The translations under genes and the position numbers were made by a program. From Treponema sp. (lineage in GTDB: Bacteria > Spirochaetota > Spirochaetia > Treponematales > Breznakiellaceae), in NCBI GenBank assembly GCA_031289935.1, contig JAITON010000007.1, positions 1 through 7,048 of the forward strand: a stretch of DNA of 7,048 bases, in the 5' to 3' direction. Shown here piece after piece: positions 4,598-7,048 of the stretch. Position 1 is the first letter of the stretch; each line of letters opens with the position of its first letter. The notes below the pieces were generated by a model. That model was given only the letters and a program-made list of their open reading frames with translations. It had not been told where the DNA came from and made no database searches.

Positions 4598-6313
4598 CCC
4601 GGGACGCTGCTGATGGCGGGCGGCGAAACGCTCCAGGTCCAGGGCCTCCGCGCCAAGGATCAGTTCCGGCGGATAGTTCAGGCTGATCTCCGTCTCCAGC
4701 CCCTCGGCCAGGGCCCGGCCCCAGGCGCCGTGGTAGTGTACCAGGTCCCGGACCGCCGGGAGCAGATGGTCTTTCCGCGCTTCCCGGTACTTCTTTTCCA
4801 GGTACGCAAGCTGCATCGCTTCTATGGCGGTCGTATTACTGCCGGCGGCGTCTCCGGACGCTGCCCCGGACGCTGCCCGGGACGCTAAGCTCCCGGCAAA
4901 GCCCTCCAGAAAGGCGGCGGCCTTTATGCCGAGGGGATGCAGGGTCTGATTGAACCAGGCCACGGCCCGGCCCCGGTTATAGAAGAGATCGGCGGCCTGG
5001 GCCAGCCGTTCCGCCCGGCCAAGATCAGCCTGGGAAAAGTCCGGCGTGGAAAGCACCGAATAGGGGGGCTGCCCTTCCGCGTCCAGGCCCCAGGCGGCGG
5101 CCCTTTCCGCCAGGGCCGTCCCCGGCAGCACCGCCAGGCGGAAGATGTCCAGGTTATTGGGGTAGAGCGAAAGGGCGAAGCCGAGGCTCCGGCGGAAGCC
5201 CCCCAGGCTGTCCCCCGGAAGGCCGTAGATCAGGTCCAGGCCGAAGCTCAGGCCCGCCGCGTTGAGGAGCCTGATACCCCGGAGGAAACGCTCCCGGTCA
5301 AAGTCCCGGTCCGCCAATTCCGCCGCCCGGGGGTTCGATGTCTGGAGGCCTATTTGCAGGGAGGCCCCCAGCCGGGCAAAGCCCCGGACCTGCTCCCTGG
5401 TGAGCCGTTCCGCACGGACCTCAAAGTGCCAGTGGATTGAGGGCCTGCTCCCCCGGTCTGTCCCTTGGCATGCATCCCCGATCATGTTCAGGATACGGAC
5501 CGCCCGCTGGTTCCCGGCGTTAAAGCTGGGGTCCAGGACCGACACCGAGGGAACGCGCCGCCGGATAAAGAGCCGGAGCTCCTCCCGGAGCCGTTCCTCG
5601 GGATAGTACCCTACGGAATCCCGTACGGAAGACCCTGCGGAATTCCGTACGGTCTTCCGTACGGTCCTGGACTCGTAACAATAGGCGCAATGATAGGGGC
5701 AGCCCCGGGCCAGTTCCCAAAGGACCGTCCGCGCAGCTCCGGCCCGCAGGCTGCCGTCCAGCCAGGGCGACGGCAGGGCGGCCAGGTCCCCGGCCGGGCC
5801 CGTAAAGGCCGCCGGGAGCGCCCGGCCCGGGAAGAACCGCTCCCCGATCAGCCTTGAGGCGGCCCTCTCGCCCTCACCCAGGACCACCGCGTCGAAGGGG
5901 CCCCCCTCGGCCAGAGCCAGGCCGCCGGGCAGGGCCGAGGCGTCGGGGCCGCCGCAGAAGAGGAAGAGCCCCGGACGCTCCCGTCTGAGCCGCCGGGCCG
6001 CTTCCACGCAGAGGTGCCGGTTCCAGCTATACACCGAGAAACCCACGCCGGTGATAGCCCCCCCGCGCTTGCCGGCAGCCCCCCTGCGCTTACCGGCAGC
6101 GGCCCTGACGGCGGCCAGGATCCCCGCGGCGCCTCCGGGGACGAAGCTCTCCGCCAAGGCTACCGCCAGACCGGGAAAGGCGGCTTTGAGGGCCGAGGCC
6201 ACACTGGCCGCGCCCAGGGGGACCGCTTCGGGGCCGGCCTCCAGGTGTACTGCGGCGAGGATGAGCAGGGGTTTGGCCACGGGCTGGGCCACGGGCCGGG
6301 CGGCTTCGGGCAT
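4577..6313 (-). CDS. B12-binding / radical SAM protein (DUF4080-like C-terminus)
   Basis: A 578-residue cytoplasmic enzyme. Residues 15-155 look like a cobalamin-binding (Rossmann) domain (LLILAAVHLEAG, VPLGAASVASAL, FLFCGGPDA, DAVVLGEGE), without the DxHxxG base-off histidine motif. The radical SAM core follows: C205-x3-C209-x2-C212 (CPYHCAYC) for the 4Fe-4S cluster, then IHWHFEVRAE, LQIGLQTSNP and GLDLIYGLPGDS. The C-terminal part (IFRLAVLPGT, PPYSVLSTPDFS, DLFYNRGRAVAWFN) matches my memory of the DUF4080 type. The substrate is unknown; relatives methylate or rearrange unactivated carbons. ATG 6313 is the first start after an in-frame TGA; no good Shine-Dalgarno site precedes it, and GTG codons at residues 8 and 12 are alternatives. 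Short in-frame tandem repeats interrupt it at residues 7-14, 72-85, 217-236 and 477-492, and a palindromic element supplies the last six residues. The reading frame stays intact, so it is probably expressed. Confidence 0.92.
   Translation of the reverse strand: MPEAARPVAQPVAKPLLILAAVHLEAGPEAVPLGAASVASALKAAFPGLAVALAESFVPGGAAGILAAVRAAAGKRRGAAGKRGGAITGVGFSVYSWNRHLCVEAARRLRRERPGLFLFCGGPDASALPGGLALAEGGPFDAVVLGEGERAASRLIGERFFPGRALPAAFTGPAGDLAALPSPWLDGSLRAGAARTVLWELARGCPYHCAYCYESRTVRKTVRNSAGSSVRDSVGYYPEERLREELRLFIRRRVPSVSVLDPSFNAGNQRAVRILNMIGDACQGTDRGSRPSIHWHFEVRAERLTREQVRGFARLGASLQIGLQTSNPRAAELADRDFDRERFLRGIRLLNAAGLSFGLDLIYGLPGDSLGGFRRSLGFALSLYPNNLDIFRLAVLPGTALAERAAAWGLDAEGQPPYSVLSTPDFSQADLGRAERLAQAADLFYNRGRAVAWFNQTLHPLGIKAAAFLEGFAGSLASRAASGAASGDAAGSNTTAIEAMQLAYLEKKYREARKDHLLPAVRDLVHYHGAWGRALAEGLETEISLNYPPELILGAEALDLERFAARHQQRPGQRILIR
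4592..4608. repeat. 17-bp sequence shared with 4870-4886
   Basis: ACGCTGCCCGGGACGCT occurs exactly here (end of the radical SAM gene, adjoining the inverted repeat) and again at 4870-4886 inside the 12-bp expansion. It contains the palindrome GCCCGGG/CCCGGG and an ACGCT direct repeat 12 bases apart. Confidence 0.85.
4838..4886 (-). repeat. In-frame 12-bp tandem repeat (ASRA-ASGA-ASGD-AAGS)
   Basis: Read on the minus strand, four 12-bp units encode residues 477-492 of the radical SAM protein. The first three (GCGTCCCGGGCA, GCGTCCGGGGCA, GCGTCCGGAGAC) are close copies; the fourth is degenerate. It gives a flexible Ala/Ser/Gly linker after the FLEGFAG segment. Confidence 0.85.
5606..5666 (-). 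repeat. Five in-frame 12-bp repeats just after the Fe-S cluster motif
   Basis: On the minus strand, 12-bp units encode TVRK-TVRN-SAGS-SVRD-SVGY (residues 217-236), five residues after the cluster motif's last Cys. On the plus strand the 12-mer TTCCGTACGGTC is exactly duplicated (5643-5654 and 5655-5666). A perfect 14-bp inverted repeat is also present: CCGTACGGAAGACC at 5621-5634 and GGTCTTCCGTACGG at 5651-5664, with the palindrome CGGAATTCCG between the arms. Confidence 0.93.
6059..6100 (-). repeat. In-frame 21-bp duplication (AAGKRRG-AAGKRGG)
   Basis: Two near-identical 21-bp units encode residues 72-85 of the radical SAM protein, between an Ala-rich helix and the GVGFSVYSW strand of the cobalamin domain. 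It adds a basic, glycine-rich loop. Confidence 0.85.
6272..6298 (-). repeat. In-frame 12-bp duplication near the N-terminus (PVAQ-PVAK)
   Basis: On the plus strand GGCCACGGGCTG (6275-6286) is followed by GGCCACGGGCCG (6287-6298). In the protein this gives PVAQPVAK at residues 7-14, just before the first strand of the cobalamin domain. Confidence 0.75.
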
Positions 6314-6319
6314 GGCTTC

Positions 6320-6347
6320 ATCATATCACTAGAGCAGGCTTTGGGAA
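6320..6347 (-). promoter_or_regulatory. Candidate promoter of the radical SAM gene with extended -10
   Basis: On the minus strand TGATATGAT (6328 down to 6320) is an extended -10 (TGn-TATGAT). Sixteen bases upstream, TTCCCA (6347-6342) matches 4 of 6 of the -35 consensus. Only six bases separate the -10 from the ATG at 6313, so transcription would start at or next to the start codon. Confidence 0.5.
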
Positions 6348-6353
6348 ATCCGC

Positions 6354-6359
6354 TATAAT
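6354..6359 (+). promoter_or_regulatory. Consensus -10 (TATAAT) immediately before metF
   Basis: A perfect TATAAT lies six bases before the metF ATG at 6366. The -35 region is poor (around 6330-6336). If used, the start of transcription falls at or near the A of the ATG and the message is leaderless; no Shine-Dalgarno site is seen before metF. Confidence 0.55.
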
Positions 6360-6365
6360 GGGCCC

Positions 6366-7048
6366 ATGCGTATCCGCGATATACTGGCGTCCAATAAACT
6401 GAGCCTCTCCTTTGAGGTCTTCCCCCCCAAGGCCCGGGAGCGCGCCGCCCTGGGGCCGGTGTTGCAAACCCTGAAAGAGCTGGCGGCCTTTAAGCCCGAC
6501 TTCATCAGCGTAACCTACGGGGCCGGCGGGGGCGCCCGGGCCCATACCGCCGATATTGCCGCCGCGGTAATGGCCCAGGGGGTGACGGCCCTGGCTCATC
6601 TGACCTGTGTGGGGGCCGGCCGGGAGGATATTGATGCGGGGATCCGGGCGCTTAAGGACCGGGGCATAGAGAATGTGCTGGCCCTGCGGGGGGATGCGCC
6701 GCCGGAAGAGACCCTGATCGCGGGGTTTTCCCACGCCTCGGACCTGGCGCCGCTCCTCAAAGCCGCGGGCTTCTGCGTGGGGGCCGCCTGCTATCCCGAG
6801 GGCCATCCCGAAAGCAGGAACCGGGAGGCCGACCTGGACAATCTCAAGATCAAGGTGGACGCGGGAGTGGACTTCCTTACCACCCAGATGTTCTTCGACA
6901 ACGATATGCTCTACAGCTTCCTCTACCGCCTGCAAAGCAAGGGGATCGGGGCGCCGGTCCTGGCGGGGATCATGCCGGTAACCAACGCCGCCCAGATCCG
7001 GCGTATGCTGAGCCTTTCCAACGCCTACATGCCCCGGAAGCTCCTGGC
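6366..7048 (+). CDS. metF: Methylenetetrahydrofolate reductase, 3'-truncated by window edge
   Basis: Flavoprotein that reduces 5,10-methylene-THF to 5-methyl-THF, feeding methionine synthesis or, in acetogens, the methyl branch of the Wood-Ljungdahl pathway; cytoplasmic TIM barrel. 227 of about 290 residues are present and the frame is open to the edge. Family motifs in order: SFEVFPPK with the catalytic Glu (E17, equivalent to E28 of the E. coli enzyme), SVTYGAGGG (48-56), HLTCV (78-82), ALRGD (106-110, the Asp near the flavin), CYPEGHPES (142-150), QMFFDND (174-180) and GIMPVTN. The ATG at 6366 gives the usual short N-terminus before SFE. The gene is divergent from the radical SAM gene across 52 bp and is preceded by TATAAT with no Shine-Dalgarno site. 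Which pathway it serves here cannot be told from this window. Confidence 0.96.
   Translation, partial: MRIRDILASNKLSLSFEVFPPKARERAALGPVLQTLKELAAFKPDFISVTYGAGGGARAHTADIAAAVMAQGVTALAHLTCVGAGREDIDAGIRALKDRGIENVLALRGDAPPEETLIAGFSHASDLAPLLKAAGFCVGAACYPEGHPESRNREADLDNLKIKVDAGVDFLTTQMFFDNDMLYSFLYRLQSKGIGAPVLAGIMPVTNAAQIRRMLSLSNAYMPRKLL

Noticed and set aside
6321..6935. 204-codon minus-strand frame opposite metF
   Set aside because: It overlaps an unambiguous metF on the other strand and has no family-like sequence; GC-driven shadow.

Overview
The window is a stretch of GC-rich chromosome that most resembles a treponeme or related spirochaete. This rests on three things: a eukaryote-like (type 2) isoleucyl-tRNA synthetase, a lipoprotein gene fused to its 3' end by an ATGA overlap (an ileS-lipoprotein order I recall from Treponema pallidum TP0452-TP0453), and a B12-binding/radical SAM protein of a kind common in spirochaetes. 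High GC would point to an environmental or insect-gut lineage rather than T. pallidum. The assignment is inference and was not searched.

Layout. Bases 1-4279 (plus strand) look like one operon: the 3' part of ileS (open at the left edge), a 301-residue lipoprotein overlapping it by 4 bp, an FmdB-family zinc-ribbon protein with a long Ala/Pro/Gln tail, and a small double-zinc-ribbon protein with a C-terminal membrane helix. Bases 4280-4576 hold no gene. They contain nine head-to-tail copies of a 23-bp unit and most of a large inverted repeat. Bases 4577-6313 (minus strand) encode a 578-residue B12-binding/radical SAM protein that converges on the repeat region. Bases 6314-6365 are a compact divergent promoter region. 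metF (methylenetetrahydrofolate reductase) starts at 6366 on the plus strand and runs off the right edge.

Function. The genes are mostly housekeeping: Ile-tRNA charging, folate one-carbon metabolism, an envelope lipoprotein, two small zinc proteins and one radical SAM enzyme of unknown substrate. I see no defence system, mobile element, RNA gene or CRISPR array.

What stands out is repeat biology. Short GC-rich tandem repeats recur across about 2.4 kb: 19-21-bp units that carry stop, start and Shine-Dalgarno-like bases between two genes; the 23-bp intergenic array; a palindromic element supplying the last codons of the radical SAM gene; and several in-frame 12- or 21-bp expansions inside that gene, one right after its Fe-S cluster motif. 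Separately, both divergent genes have a -10-like hexamer six bases before the ATG, which would make both transcripts leaderless.
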